A program made the translations under genes and the position numbers. Under the pieces are notes generated by a model, which saw nothing but the letters and a program-made list of their open reading frames with translations, searched no databases and was not told the origin of the DNA. Of a DNA stretch of 64,000 bases, positions 1 through 12,125 are shown in pieces. Source of the DNA: Nipponacmea schrenckii (taxonomy: Eukaryota; Mollusca; Gastropoda; Lottiidae); the NCBI GenBank assembly GCA_030562195.1, contig JAUJPP010000005.1, forward strand, positions 4,894,826-4,958,825, read 5' to 3'. Each line of letters opens with the position of its first letter. The first letter of the stretch is position 1.

Positions 1-1500
1 ATATCGGGCATTTTCGTGGGGAAAAAATAGTCCAAATTTCAAATTTATTTAACTGTATATAAGGTGCACCCCCTCTTTGTTGGGCCCGTTTTAGGGTAAA
101 AACCTGCGCACTATATTCAGAATTATACGGTAATAGTTTCAAGAATAAGGCCCCAGCAAACAAACAAAAGTATCACACAAACTAAAAAAGAAATCCTTGC
201 ATTTGGTGACAAGATCAAAGCATCTTGTTGTTGCATCAAGATGGTGTTTATGTCAAGTGAAAAAGAATATATCTAGAATAGATTCAAGGCAAATAATTAT
301 CCAAATTACCATATTATCATTATTCAAGATTTCCTGTTTGAAATAAACCAATTACTTAATTATTAACATGGGGAAATTAATAAGGGACATGTATGGACAA
401 TCTCTCTTTATCTTCATTTCAAATATCCTTTGACTATTTTAACAACGTGTCCTCCCTTTAATAAGAGATACTGTCTTGGATTTTCAAGAGTTACAGCAAA
501 CCAATTCAACTAGGAACAACTGGATGACAGCAACTAGTAGCTTTGAATATCCAGTAATTGTCAGAGAACGAGGCCGTAAAAGGACAAAGAAATCTATACA
601 CGGTCCCCGTATGCAGGGATTACTCCCTAGGCCCTTATTCTCGAAAATTTAACTTTAGATAATTTTAATATTATAGTCATCTGACTAAATTTAATTTTAG
701 TATCCAATCAGATTACTGTATTTCTTAAAATCTGGACTGTATCTTGGTTAAGTTATCGAGAATATGGCCCCTGATCTACCTTTAAAACCAATCAGAAATG
801 GTTCTATTTGACTTAGTACTTACATAATAATCTGTATTTCGTTTACTGTTTCTTTTCCGTGGATTAGGATCAATCTCGGTATATCTGGAAATAGAAAAAT
901 ACAGTTGTATCAGGGATATATTTGTATAAGTAATCCCCTTAACAGACTTTCATTTTCTGAACCTTTATCACCTTTCAAAATGAACATTCTACTTACAGTT
1001 TGCCTGCAATAAAATAAAACCTTAAACTCAAAGCTATATTGAATTTCTCTCTGTATGTGTATCGAAACTTCCCAATATAAAGTCAGAGAAGAGCCTTTGT
1101 TGAATTGTTATTACATATATCACTTTTCAAATGATGTCCTACTTTATGTTCATCTACAATTAAATAAGGCCTGGTCAAAATAAGTTTATGATGTCTTAGA
1201 CATAGTACTGGTATTCCTACAAGCTTTATAGATTTGAAAGAACAATAATAAAGAACTGGTAAATATGGGAAACTGTATTCAGATCGTGAATGAGTTAAGT
1301 AACCCATCGAAAAAAACTGAAACTAATTGATACAGAATGGTTATAAGGTTATATATAAAATTCAGTTGATTTCACTCTCAGGAGATTTTTACGGGTCAAG
1401 TTTTAAATCCAAGCCCCATGAATTATAGAAACCAACCTTTCCTAAAGAGGAATACTAGTAAATATTTAATATCAATCCGTTATAAGAGGCCATAAACCGA
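1..1500. other. AT-rich intergenic DNA, no gene seen
   Basis: No reading frame with family resemblance or splice-site series was found. The one open frame over 70 codons (1083-1307, minus) has no domain signature. The only structure I can name is a short inverted-end segment at 631-773, listed separately. Confidence 0.6.
631..773. mobile_element. short MITE-like element with imperfect inverted ends
   Basis: The left end reads ggcccttattctcgaaaat and the right end, read on the other strand, is ggccatattctcgataact, so the outer 20 bases are an imperfect inverted repeat around about 140 bp of AT-rich DNA. No coding capacity. A segment with similar ends lies in a Staufen intron (46786-46890). 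That pattern is expected of a non-autonomous DNA element; family membership is inferred. Confidence 0.4.
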
Positions 1501-1510
1501 GAATCATTAT

Positions 1511-2182
1511 TGAGGGATGCTGTCAGCTTTCACCCTGATCACTTTTAGAAATGAGAATTTTACTTAGAGTTAGTATACTGGTGGGTCTAGTATCTTGGTC
1601 CTCGTTCTACAAGTAATCTTTCCATTAATTTTGTTGTAAAAGGGATGCTGTCAGCTTTCATTTATCTAGATACCCTGATCACTTTTTAAAATGAGAATTT
1701 TACTTAGAGTTAGTATACTGGTGGGTCTAGTGACTAGGGACTCGTCCTACAAGCAATCTTTCCATTAATTTTGATGTAAAAGGGATGCTGTCAGCTTTTA
1801 TTTTATCTAGATACCCTGATCACTTTTTAAAATGAGAATTTTACTTCGAGTTAGTATACTGGTGGGTCTAGTATCTTGGTCCTCGTTCTACAAGCAATCT
1901 TTCCATTAATTTTGATGTAAAAGGGATGCTGTCAGCTTTCATTTAATCTAGATACCCTGATCACTTTTTAAAATGAGAATTTTACTTCGAGTTAGTATAC
2001 TGGTGGGTCTAGTGACTAGGGACTCGTCCTACAAGCAATCTTTCCATTAATTTTGATGTAAAAGGGATGCTGTCAGCTTTTATTTTATCAAGATACCCTG
2101 ATCACTTTTTAAAATGAGAATTTTACTTCGAGTTAGTATACTGGTGGGTCTAGTATCTTGGTCCTCATTCTACAAGCAATCT
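1511..2182. repeat. tandem repeat, about 140-bp unit, 5 copies, alternating variants
   Basis: Units begin with gggatgctgtcagcttt near 1513, 1642, 1782, 1923 and 2066. Two variants alternate: units 1, 3 and 5 carry atcttggtcctc after the tggtgggtctagt block, while units 2 and 4 carry gactagggactcg at the same place. The array is therefore A-B-A-B-A with a dimeric period of about 281 bp. No open frame runs through it. Confidence 0.85.
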
Positions 2183-2529
2183 TAGTTGTAAATATGTTAT
2201 TTCTCACTTGTAGAATTCGACAACAATGTCTTTTTTCTGCAGTTTATTCAGCCGTTTAAATAAATTCAAGATATAACATGTCCTTATACCAAATAGAATC
2301 ATGTTCTAGCAGTTAATTTATTATTTTATTTGTACTTATTGCAGTTCTGTTAAATCCACCATTGCTAAACGTATTCTATTTGTTCGTGCGTTCGAGTGTA
2401 TGTAGCTTAATAATTCATTTCAACTAAGATTGAAGATAGATCAAGCATTGTTATTCATTTATTTAATTCGTTCAATATCTTTTCTTTTCTGAAATCTAAT
2501 TTTTTAAGTATAATACATGTACGAAATTT

Positions 2530-2960
2530 ATTAGTTCATTCATTCATTCTCTGATAAACTTATTCATTCATTCATTCATTCTCTGATAAACTTATTCATT
2601 CATTCATTCTCTGATAAACTTATTCATTCATTCATTCATTCTCTGATAAACTTATTCATTCATTCATTCATTCTCTGATAAACTTATTTCATTCATTCAT
2701 TAAATTCTCTGATAAACTTATTCATTCATTCTTTCGTTCTGATAAATTTTATTCATTCATTCAATATTTATAAAAAACCTTTATTTATTCATTCATTTCT
2801 TCCATCAAATATATGTTTATCTCATGTTTGTCTTTTTATTCATTCATCAAGTGCTCTTATTCTATCATTCAATTATGGTTCCATTTATTCATTTATTCAT
2901 TCATTCCTTCACTCATTCAATTAATATACCTTTAATTAAATTGATTGATTTTTGACTCAT
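2530..2960. repeat. (TTCA)n microsatellite embedded in a roughly 30-bp minisatellite
   Basis: Runs of attcattcattc alternate with the block tctctgataaactta at least seven times between 2548 and 2740. The pattern then decays into scattered attcattc runs to about 2960. Confidence 0.85.
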
Positions 2961-3189
2961 TCAATTCATTTCTTCATCAATAATCAATGATTGATTTTAG
3001 CAGGTCAAGTGTAACGAGAGTACATTGTTTTGTTGTTGTCAACAGAGAGCATAACAGAGTCTGCCAAACAATCACTTGACGTAAGGGAATAAGCCGATTC
3101 TTTTGGGACACATTAAGATTAAAAATAGATTAGGCCAACAATGGAATATTTTCAAAATACAGGATTCTCATTTTCAGTTCTGTTACGTA

Positions 3190-3665
3190 TATTACTTGCC
3201 CCACCTGAAATATTCCCCCTCCCCATAGATATATATTTCCCCCCTCCCCAGAAACATTACTTGATTAGTACTCGCACAATTATCGTTGAATCGATGTATT
3301 ACTACCAGATAATATTACCTACCCTCCAGATATATTACCCAGGCACTCCCTCTAGATATATTCCCCCTCCAGATATATTACCCACCCTCTAGATATACTA
3401 CCCAGCCCTCTAGATATATTACTCGCCCCTCTAGATATATAATACCCACCCCTTTTTCCAAAGATATACTACCCAGTCCTTTTGATATATTACCCACCCC
3501 TTCTAGATATACTACCCACCCTCAAAAAACAAAGATATATTACTCACCCCTCTAGATATATTACCCATCCCTCCAGATATACTACCCAGCCCTTTTGATA
3601 TATTACCCACCCCTCTAGATATATTACCCACCCCCTAGATATACTACCACCCCTCTAGATATGTT
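3190..3665 (+). repeat. minisatellite, about 24-bp unit (gatatattacccacccctcta)
   Basis: About 18 degenerate copies of a unit reading ctagatatattacccacccc. The 83-codon frame at 3141-3392 is a by-product of the repeat. The same family occurs in the opposite orientation at 12662-12878. Confidence 0.85.
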
Positions 3666-4030
3666 ACTTGATCCCCTGGACAATCTAGCACATAGCAAAC
3701 ATTTGGTTTGGTTGAATCTTTACCTGTCCAAGTCTATGTCCACAATATCTGTAAAGGGAACATCTTTGGGTCTGATTTCATTGTCTCTACTGGTTAAAAA
3801 CATCTTGAATTTCTTTTATAAAAGTGCTATTCTCCACTTAAATTTACACTGCACTTATGTAAGTGTTAAAGTCAACCAAAAGGCACTTTAAACATAACTT
3901 GCAAGGTAAATAATGGAAAGTGTTTGCGAACTGATTGTGAAGTGCACTTGACACTTGTATTGAAAAATTACTTATAATTTTCAATATATCCAACTTTCAG
4001 AATTTCCAAATATCAAACTTTGGTTTTTGC
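3666..4030. other. spacer without recognisable gene
   Basis: A 76-codon frame at 3661-3891 starts inside the preceding minisatellite and has no family resemblance. Nothing else is seen. Confidence 0.5.
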
Positions 4031-4425
4031 AACTAACTTTGAGCCACTATCCAACTTTGAGCCACAATCCAAACTTTGAGCCACTATCCAAACTTTAAGC
4101 CACAATCCAACCCTGAGCCACTATCCAACCTTTGAGCCACTCACTTTCCCAACCACTTTAAGCCACTATCCAACTTTGAGCCACTATCCAACTTTGAGCC
4201 ACTATCCAAACTTTGAGCCACTATCCAAACTTTGAGCCACTATCCAAACTTTGAGCCACTATCCAAACTTTGAGCCACTATCCAACTTTGAGCCACTATC
4301 CAAACTTTGAGCCACTATCCAAACTTTGAGCCACAATCCAAACTTTAAGACACTTTTTAACTTTGAGCCACTATCCAACTTTGAGCCACTATCCAAACTT
4401 TGAGCCACTATCCAAACTTAATTCA
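4030..4425. repeat. minisatellite, 19-20-bp unit (actttgagccactatccaa)
   Basis: Around 20 near-identical copies; units vary by one base in the A run before ctttgag. Confidence 0.92.
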
Positions 4426-4429
4426 TTAG

Positions 4430-5084
4430 CTATTCCAGATAATACCTAGACTTCTATTCAATGTTCAAACTTCTAAGACAATTGATACAAACACTGAAAG
4501 AAACTTGTTTGAATTAGCATATCAAGTTTGTCACAATCATATCAACCTTGGCGACAATACAATGTATTCATCATCAGCATCCACAAATGTCAATGAAACG
4601 AAAAAAAATCCATAGCAACAATCAATAATGTATAAAGAAAATTCTTTTCATTGTTCACAATTGCTTGATCCTTTGAAAAGTTTCCTGTATGCATTCCTTG
4701 GTTTATGAAGCTTGAAGAAGCTGAGTTCAAGAGAGCTGAAGGTCTATTCTAGGAGGGGACAATAAAATAACATCAGAGGAGATGATACGAAAGAGGTAAA
4801 CAGGCATGACGTTGAAGGCTAAGAAACAAGCATTATAATTTAAAGGGATTATAAAGAGGTTTCTTACACTTGTTATATGTTTATTAAAGACGAATGAAAC
4901 AAAATGAATGGAGTTTTACATCCTACACTTGCTTTAGACCTAATAGGCTAAAATGAAGACAAACAGCACCATGGGAAATTTTGCCAGGACAGCGGTATCA
5001 GCCTTCTCTTTTTTTGAAATTTCCGACTGTCGAGCCTGTAGCAGATTGTTTTTTGAAATAAGAAGAGCATGAAAAGAGCCAGAG
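4430..5084. other. spacer without recognisable gene
   Basis: Unique-looking AT-rich DNA between two arrays. No coding signature found on either strand. Confidence 0.5.
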
Positions 5085-6757
5085 GCAGGAATGACATGAT
5101 GATAGGGTCTAACGCTATAGACAAGAATGGCATGATGATAGGGTCTAACGCTATAGACAAGAATGGCATGATGATAGGGTCTAACGCTATAGACAAGAAT
5201 GGCATGATGATAGAGTCTAAGGCTAAACCAAGAATGACATGATGAAAGAGGCTAACGCTATAGACAAGAAAGGCATGATGAAAGAGGCTAAGGCTAAACA
5301 AGAATGACATGATGATAGAGTCTAACGCTATAGACAAGAAAGGCATGCTGAAAGAGTCTAAGGCTGAAACCAAGAATGACATGATGATAGAGTCTAACGC
5401 TATAGACAAGAAAGGCATGCTGAAAGAGTCTAAGGCTGAAACCAAGAATGACATGATGATAGAGTCTAACGCTATAGACAAGAAAGGCATGCTGAAAGAG
5501 TCTAAGGCTGAAACCAAGAATGACATGATGATAGAGTCTAACGCTATAGACAAGAAAGGCATGCTGAAAGAGTCTAAGGCTGAAACCAAGAATGACATGA
5601 TGATAGAGTCTAACGCTATAGACAAGAAAGGCATGCTGAAAGAGTCTAAGGCTGAAACCAAGAATGACATGATGATAGAGTCTAACGCTATAGACAAGAA
5701 AGGCATGCTGAAAGAGTCTAAGGCTGAAACCAAGAATGACATGATGATAGAGTCTAACGCTATAGACAAGAATGGCATGATGATAGGGTCTAACGCTATA
5801 GACAAGAATGGCATGATGATAGGGTCTAACGCTATAGACAAGAATGGCATGATAAAAGAGTCTAAGGCTAAAGCCAAGAATGGCATGATGAAAGAGGCTA
5901 AGACTAAAGCTAAGAATGGCATGATGAAAGTGGCTAAGGATAAAGCCAAGAATGGCATGATGAAAGAGGCTAAAGCCAAGAATGGCATGATGAAATAGGC
6001 CGAGGCTAAAGCCAAGAATGGCGTGATGAAAGAGGCTAAGACTAAAGCTAAGAATGGCATGATGAAAAGTGGCTAAGGATAAAGCCAAGAATGGCATGAT
6101 GAAAGAGGCTAAAGCCAAGAATGGCATGATGAAATAGGCCGAGGCTAAAGCCAAGAATGGCGTGATGAAAGAGGCTAAGGCTAAACGCCAAGAATGGCAT
6201 GATGAAAGAGGCTAAGGCTTAAGCCAAGAAAGGCATGATGAAAGAGTCTAAGGATAAAGCCAAGAATGGCATGATGAAAGAGGCTAAGGCTAAAGCCAAG
6301 AATGGCATGATGAAAGAGGCTAAGGCTTAAGCCAAGAAAGGCATGCTGAAAGAGTCTAAGGCTAAAGCCAAGAATTGCATGATGAAAGAGGCTACGGCTA
6401 AAGCCAAGAATGGCATGATGAAAGAGGCTAAGGCTTAAGCCAAGAATGGCATGATGAAAGAGGCTAAGGCTAAAAGCCAAGAATGGCATGATGAAAGAGG
6501 CTAAGGCTTAAGCCAAGAATGGCATGATGAATGAGGCTAAGTCTAAAGCCAAGAATGGCATGATGAAAGAGTCTAAGGCTGAAACCAAGAATGGCATGAT
6601 GAAAGAGTCTAACGCTAAAGCCAAGAATGGCATGATGAAAGAGGCTAAGACTAAAGCCAAGAATGGCATGATGAAAGAGGCTAAGGCTAAAAGCCAAGAA
6701 TGGCATGATGAAAGAGGCTAAGTCTAAAGCCACGAATGGCATGATGAAAGAGGCTAA
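5085..6757 (+). repeat. 36-bp minisatellite with a 72-bp higher-order block
   Basis: The basic unit is about 36 bp (aagaatggcatgatgaaaga followed by ggctaaggctaaagcc). Between 5306 and 5737 six identical 72-bp dimers follow one another, beginning at 5306, 5378, 5450, 5522, 5594 and 5666, which indicates recent amplification. Because 36 and 72 are multiples of three and the units lack stops, frames stay open on both strands: 229 codons at 5309-5998 plus, 370 codons at 4948-6060 minus and 286 codons at 5294-6154 minus. One-base slips outside the block break the frames. I do not call a gene, because no signal peptide, splice site or flanking domain supports one frame over the others. Confidence 0.9.
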
Positions 6758-7265
6758 GTTTAATTTCGATTGACTTGCCAGTACAATGTTTCACATGATT
6801 GATTTTCAATACCGTATTAATATACTAGTAAAAATAGTATACAACTTTTATATTCTTAATCCCTTCTAATCCGACCGATCGCTGGATTAACACTGTTTTT
6901 TTCATGTAATCCCCTGTTTTTCAATAAACAATATTGATCATATGTCGGCCATTTTGAATGAGCTTACACTCTTTCTTTTTCAAAGTTTACGTGAAAGATC
7001 AATTTGAATGCCTATGAAAATTTGTAACCTGCTTTTTTTATATGTAATCCTCACAATCAAATATCTGCCATTTGAATAACGATTACATACTTTTTCTTAA
7101 CGTGTTTTCAAGTTAACTTGTAAAGATCAAATATAATATTTATCACCTGCCTTTTATTTCACAACTATCTTAATTAACGAACTTATCAATTAATTATTAT
7201 GTTATATGATGGATTAATCAGATTATTCAGGGATTCTGATTATTCAATAAATGAAACAATCTTGG
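6758..7265. other. AT-rich spacer
   Basis: Very AT-rich, with no open frame of note and no repeat structure that I can define. Confidence 0.5.
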
Positions 7266-7860
7266 TGTATGATATCCTAGAAAAAGAGTTAGAAGATAAG
7301 ACCCTAGGATATCCTAGAAACAGTGTTAGAAGATAAGACTCTAGGATATCCTAGAAACAGTGTTAGAAGATAAGACCCTAGGATATCCTAGAAACAGTGT
7401 TAGAAGATAAGACCCTAGGTCATCCTAGAAACAGTGTTAGAAGATAAGACTCTAGGATATCCTAGAAACAGTGTTAGAAGATAAGACTCTAGGATATCCT
7501 AGAAACAGTGTTAGAAGATAAGACTCTAGGATATCCTAAAAACAGTGTTAGAAGATAAGACTCTAGGATATCCTAGAAACAGTGTTAGAAGATAAGACTC
7601 TAGGATATCCTAGAAACAGTGTTAGAAGATAAGACTCTAGGATATCCTAGAAACAGTGTTAGAAGATAAGACTCTAGGATATCCTAGAAACAGTGTTAGA
7701 AGATAAGACCCTAGAATCCTAGAAACTTTAAGAAGATAAGACTCTAGGATATCCTAGAAACAGTTTAAAGATAAGACCCTAATATCCTAGAAACAGTGTT
7801 AGAAATAAGACCCTAGGGATCCTGAAACATGTAAGAAAATAAACTCAGATATCCTAAAAA
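7266..7860. repeat. 37-bp minisatellite carrying a 14-bp perfect palindrome per unit
   Basis: About 16 copies of a 37-bp unit made of ctaggatatcctag, aaacagtgttagaagataag and act or acc. The ctaggatatcctag block is its own reverse complement. Copies are almost identical from 7300 to 7710 and decay by deletion towards 7860. Confidence 0.92.
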
Positions 7861-8180
7861 ATGTTAGCATTTAAGAAGAATTAAATTTTTTGCATTCAAA
7901 ACAAAACTTTTGATCCAAAAAGGGAAAATTTTAACTCTTTAATAAAGATTGGGTTTAAAACCTTTAAAGACTTATTTCAATCCAAAGATTTTTACAAGTT
8001 AAATACCAATTCTATCTTACAAACGAAAAATAAAAAGAAGCAGACAGATTTATCTCAAGAAGAAATATTAACTGTAGTAGTTCAGGTGATGTAACCATTA
8101 GCAAAGTTAAAAATAAACAAAACACTAACCGATTTCTATCGGTTACCTTAACCGCTTTATTTACAGCCAACTGTACAGAT
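7861..8180. other. AT-rich spacer
   Basis: Low-complexity A-rich DNA without a gene signature. Confidence 0.5.
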
Positions 8181-8182
8181 CC

Positions 8183-8515
8183 AGTAGATCCAGACCCTTT
8201 TCCCTATTTCTCAATACAATATTTATTCTACCCTAGACCTGTACATCTGAAAGAATCAATCCCTCCCTACCCCTTAATCTTATATCCTGAACAGAGAAAA
8301 ATATCCAGCAGATCCAGACCCTTTATCCCAATTACTCAATAAAGTATTTGTTCCACCCTAGGCCTGTACATCTGGGAGAATCAATCCCTCCCTACCCCTA
8401 AATCTTATATCTTGAACAGAAGAAAAATATCCAGCAGATCCAGACCCTTTATCCCAATTTCTCAATAAATTATTTTGTACATTTGGGAGAATCAATCCCT
8501 CCCTTCACCGAAATC
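8183..8515. repeat. tandem repeat, about 120-bp unit, 3 copies
   Basis: The block beginning cagatccagaccctttatcc recurs near 8195, 8311 and 8437, each followed by a shared tail ending gagaatcaatccctccct. Confidence 0.8.
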
Positions 8516-8571
8516 TAATTCTATATGTGCACAAAATGGATAACAGTTGCTAGTTAATGACAAACAATTCT

Positions 8572-8795
8572 GGGTCATGGGTTCTAATCTCGGTCGGCGA
8601 TCCTAATAAGTCAAGTTAAAACTCTAAGCAACTTAATTTAAGTCAATTCGTTACAAGTTTTAAGTTGGTAGTGTTAAATAATTAGGGGTCATGGGTTCTA
8701 ATATCGGTCGGCAAGCCTAATAAGTCATCTTAAAACTCAAAGACGACTTAATCTAAGTCAATTCGTTACAAGTTTTATGTTGGTAGTGTTATAGA
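8572..8795. repeat. direct duplication, about 115-bp unit, 2 copies
   Basis: The block gggtcatgggttctaat through gttggtagtgtta occurs at about 8572-8678 and again at 8688-8795 with few differences. It contains a ggttctaatctc stretch resembling a tRNA B box, but no cloverleaf could be built. Confidence 0.75.
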
Positions 8796-8799
8796 AACA

Positions 8800-9260
8800 A
8801 CCGTAACATTAAATAATACGTTTCAATGTTTCAATATTTGAATGTTTACCCAATAACAAAGGTGGGTACTCTAGCGACCCAATGGCTGATATTTGAGACC
8901 CATATCCATGAATGATCTTGTGAAGAGGTCTCATAAAAATACCAACCCTTATAAAATTAGAAATGTCAACACATCTAAGAGTTTCTTTTATTACAAAATA
9001 AACATAAAATTTTATTGTTGGATTTGAAATGACAACTATGTGAAAAGTTTAAAAGCTAAGGAAATATCAAAACTTGTGATCACCATATTCAAAAAATTTT
9101 AAAAATTAAAGTTAGTTTTACATCCTATTTTTCTGGACCTTATGTGGCTTATAAAGACGAGCGACGCAAGATATTTGCCAGTAGAAGCTTAATACAACAG
9201 GCTAGAAATGAAACTGAACTAGCTTTAGACCTCACTTCTTAATTATTTAATTTGGGAAAA
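8800..9260. other. spacer, possibly intronic to the doublecortin exon at 9799-10217
   Basis: I searched the minus strand here for the 3' exon expected for the doublecortin gene and saw none. Confidence 0.4.
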
Positions 9261-9261
9261 A

Positions 9262-9690
9262 AAGGTCAGAGTTTCTCCTATAGTCAGAGGTCAGAGCTTC
9301 TCCTATAGTCAGAGGTCAGAGCTTATTGTATGGTCAGAGTTTCTCCTATATGGTTTTCTAGGTCAGAGTTTCTCCTATGGTCAGAGTTTCTCCTATGGTC
9401 AGAGGTCAGAGCTTCTCTGGTCAGAGTGTCAGAGCTTCAGTATGGTCAGAGTTTATTTATCAGAGTTTCTGGTCAGAGCTATGATTGTATGGTTCGAGCT
9501 TATTGTAGAGGTCAGAGTTTCTGGTCAGAGTTTCCCCATAGGTTTTCTAATCAGAGTTTCTATCAGAGTTTCCGGTCAGAGTTCTGCTATGGCTCAGAGT
9601 TTCTCATCAGAGTTTCTCATCAGAGTTTCTCATCAGAGTTTCTCGTCAGAGTTTCTCGTCAAAGTTTCTCCTGTGCCCCTATGGTCAGAT
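9262..9690 (+). repeat. minisatellite, about 15-20-bp unit (ggtcagagtttctcctat)
   Basis: About 25 degenerate copies of ggtcagagtttctc and shortened forms such as atcagagtttctc. The frames at 9330-9710 and 9442-9723 are products of the repeat. The array begins about 110 bp past the donor site of the doublecortin exon, so it probably lies inside that gene's intron. Confidence 0.88.
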
Positions 9691-9798
9691 TATGGTCACT
9701 GTATGTATGATAGCCAACTGTGACCAATCTGTGGTCACCTAGAGTGGACATTACCCTGCCCCTTACCCTTGACTATGTGACAACCCATTAAAACTTAC

Positions 9799-10217
9799 CC
9801 TAATGGTTTAAAAGCTTCTTGACCAGCGGCCACATATAATCCACCCTCTTCTAACTTATCAAAATTAGTCACTCGGTGTCCATGATGGGGAGTGTATACT
9901 CTAAACACCGCACCATTCCTTAATTTCAGCGAATTTGTAAGTTCATCCAAGAAAGAATCGAATGTTCGTATGCGTTTCTTATTCCAAGTGACTGATCTAC
10001 CACCGAAATTATTATCTCCATTTCGGTAAAATCTCAAATGAGTGGCATGTTCTAGATCTCGGTTCTCTATCGGTTGCACGTTCGTGGGCTTAGTATCTGC
10101 CATTTTAATTCTCCGACGGTAGAGGACTACCTCTTTTTCGTCGCCTTTCCTTTTAGAGTTCTCAGTTGGCTTTCTAGTTTCCAAACGGTCACACTCTACT
10201 GAATTTCGCTGTTGCAT
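9799..10217 (-). CDS. doublecortin-domain protein, first coding exon (partial gene)
   Basis: This exon encodes about 140 residues and holds one complete doublecortin (DCX) domain, a tubulin-binding fold. The family pattern is visible: HLRFYRNGDNNFGG, an R-T-F-D-S-F-L-D-E-L-T segment, GAVFRVYTPHHGHRV, and GGLYVAAGQEAFKPL near the end. The exon ends at a strong donor (gtaagt, 9793-9798) in phase 2, the same position and phase as the intron in the paralogue at 17190-17783. Translation could start at 10217 or at a second in-frame ATG at 10103 (MADTKPT); the second leaves the domain intact. The 3' exon was not found downstream, where a minisatellite begins within 110 bp. The gene is therefore incomplete here, or its last exon lies far away. 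Family assignment is firm; orthology to a named DCDC protein is not claimed. Confidence 0.8.
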
Positions 10218-11195
10218 TGAATTTCTAACTGGAAATAGTTCAATTCGTTCTAATCCGATTTGTTTACAATCTTGTGACCTATGACCTCGTAACTATGGCG
10301 GCTTACATTGATCGCTCATTGCAATGATCGGCAATTAAAGTCGACCATGGACGTTTCCGTTTCATTTTCTCAGATAAAGTTTTCATTCATGAATAAATCA
10401 TTCTATCTGAAGTCCGTTTCCTTTCATTGATTCGTGTTAAATCACTGTTTTGAGCCATCGAACATTAATTGGAGAGCTGGCTAAATGAATAAATAATGGC
10501 CGGTCCCTGTAGAGGGAAATGAGATCAATTACGGACTGAAAATGGAATATAGAACTATCTGTAAGCTGATATTGTGGCTATCATACACGGTTGTTATTTG
10601 TCCATTGGATTAACCCCTCCCTGATCAGCCAAATCTCTTAGCCACGATAGCACGATTAATATTGATCATAATAATAAATCGGACATTAATGGTGGGAGAG
10701 GGGTGTTCTAGACCATTCTCTTAGCCATGGATTGTGGGGGGTGTGTGTGTGTTTGGGGGCTGTGATTGTGGAGAGGAGCTCCAAATGGGCCCACTATCCC
10801 ACTACGCCTCCTGAAGGACATTTGGTATACACTTGAAAATAGTCCTATCTTTGAAGTCATGGAATCCAAGAAAAAGAAGCCTACTTTTGTCGAAACCTTT
10901 TGAAACTTTTGCCCACCCCAATTTGTTAAGGTGTGTAAAAGTACGAAAGGGTGGGACGTAAAGAGTAAATGTAGAGTCACTCTGCCCAGAGATCATGATA
11001 GTGAACTGGAAGCAAGCCATATCAATAATATATTATATAATGAATATTGTGAGAGAGTGTGAAATGGTGTTAATTATTCACCTGTTTGTGAACGTCGATA
11101 TTTATATCATTATAAACATCAGCTACACGATATCTATTAAAATATGCAAAGTTATGGGTAATAGGGAGAACGGCGCTGAGTTTGATTCTAGAGCA
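10218..11195. other. upstream region of the doublecortin exon; no further gene seen
   Basis: This stretch should contain the promoter of the minus-strand doublecortin gene. A short GT run lies at 10739-10755. Frames at 10708-11020 have no family resemblance. Confidence 0.45.
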
Positions 11196-11344
11196 CATAT
11201 TCTCAAAAACTTAAGATGATTTTAGTATTCCAGTTATCTGATTGGTTAGTCAAAAAAAAATTAATTTTTTTTAGCTTTGTTATCCAATCGTTTGGCCACG
11301 ATGAATTTCAATTGGTAACTTATCAGGGGACAGCGTTTAAAATG

Positions 11345-11834
11345 ATTAGGGATACACTCGGACTACGGAAAGGCTAGTCCAAGAAATTGAAAATCCTGAC
11401 CAAATTATATAAGGACTAAAGATATATCACTGTTGTAAGAAGTCATTAAGCGGAATAATTTAGATTTGTTACGCTGTAAGTTTTATTGTTAACCTACATG
11501 TATTATCACGTTTATCCTAATCAGAAAGTCTTAAAGGGACAGCTTGTCTGTTTAGAAACTTAGTATTTAAAGTCTCGAATAATAAGTCTGTCGCCATAAC
11601 CGTCTTATCAGCCTATCAATTAGGAAATATCGATCGCAGAGTTCGATTAGTGAGCACGTTTCAATGGGAAATTAATTAAATATTTCTGTCGACAATAAGT
11701 CGTTGATGTTTAGAAAGAATTTGTAACAATAGAGGATTATGTCAGAAAATTACATTTTTTATCAATTGACATGTGATATTTTTTATTTTAAAGGGAATAT
11801 TTCGCCTACAAGCATCAACAACCTATTACTATAA
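11345..11834. other. spacer without recognisable gene
   Basis: AT-rich, nothing identified. Confidence 0.45.
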
Positions 11835-12125
11835 TATACAGCTTTGGTTCATAACTGAATCTAGAGTTCAATAATGGTGATAATGGTTCAACAAAATGGC
11901 GTAGGTTTATCGAAAGGATGTAGAACTATAGAAATGAAATCAGGTTCAACAATATGGTCGAGTGATGTTTTGTTCGCCTGAAGGGGTGTCGATTCATTGG
12001 AAAGAAATCAGGGTTCACAAAAAAGAATGAGAGTTCATCGAAAGCGATAAAGGTTCATCAAAACACATGAGGCTTCTCAGCATCAGTCATGGGTTCATCG
12101 AAAACAATACAAGTTCATTAAAAGG
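11835..12125 (+). repeat. degenerate 20-30-bp repeats (ggttcatcgaaa)
   Basis: Phrases such as ggttcaacaaaat, gagttcatcgaaa, aggttcatcaaaa and gggttcatcgaaa recur about ten times at irregular spacing. Confidence 0.6.

Noticed and set aside
4948..6154. Minus-strand frames of 370 and 286 codons and plus frame of 229 codons
   Set aside because: They are translations of the 36/72-bp minisatellite on both strands, without any flanking domain, signal peptide or splice context.
8572..8620. Possible tRNA-derived SINE head (ggttctaatctc)
   Set aside because: Only a B-box-like word within a duplicated block; no tRNA structure or A-rich tail.
9330..9723. Two plus-strand frames rich in Ser, Phe and Val
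   Set aside because: Products of the ggtcagagtttctc repeat.
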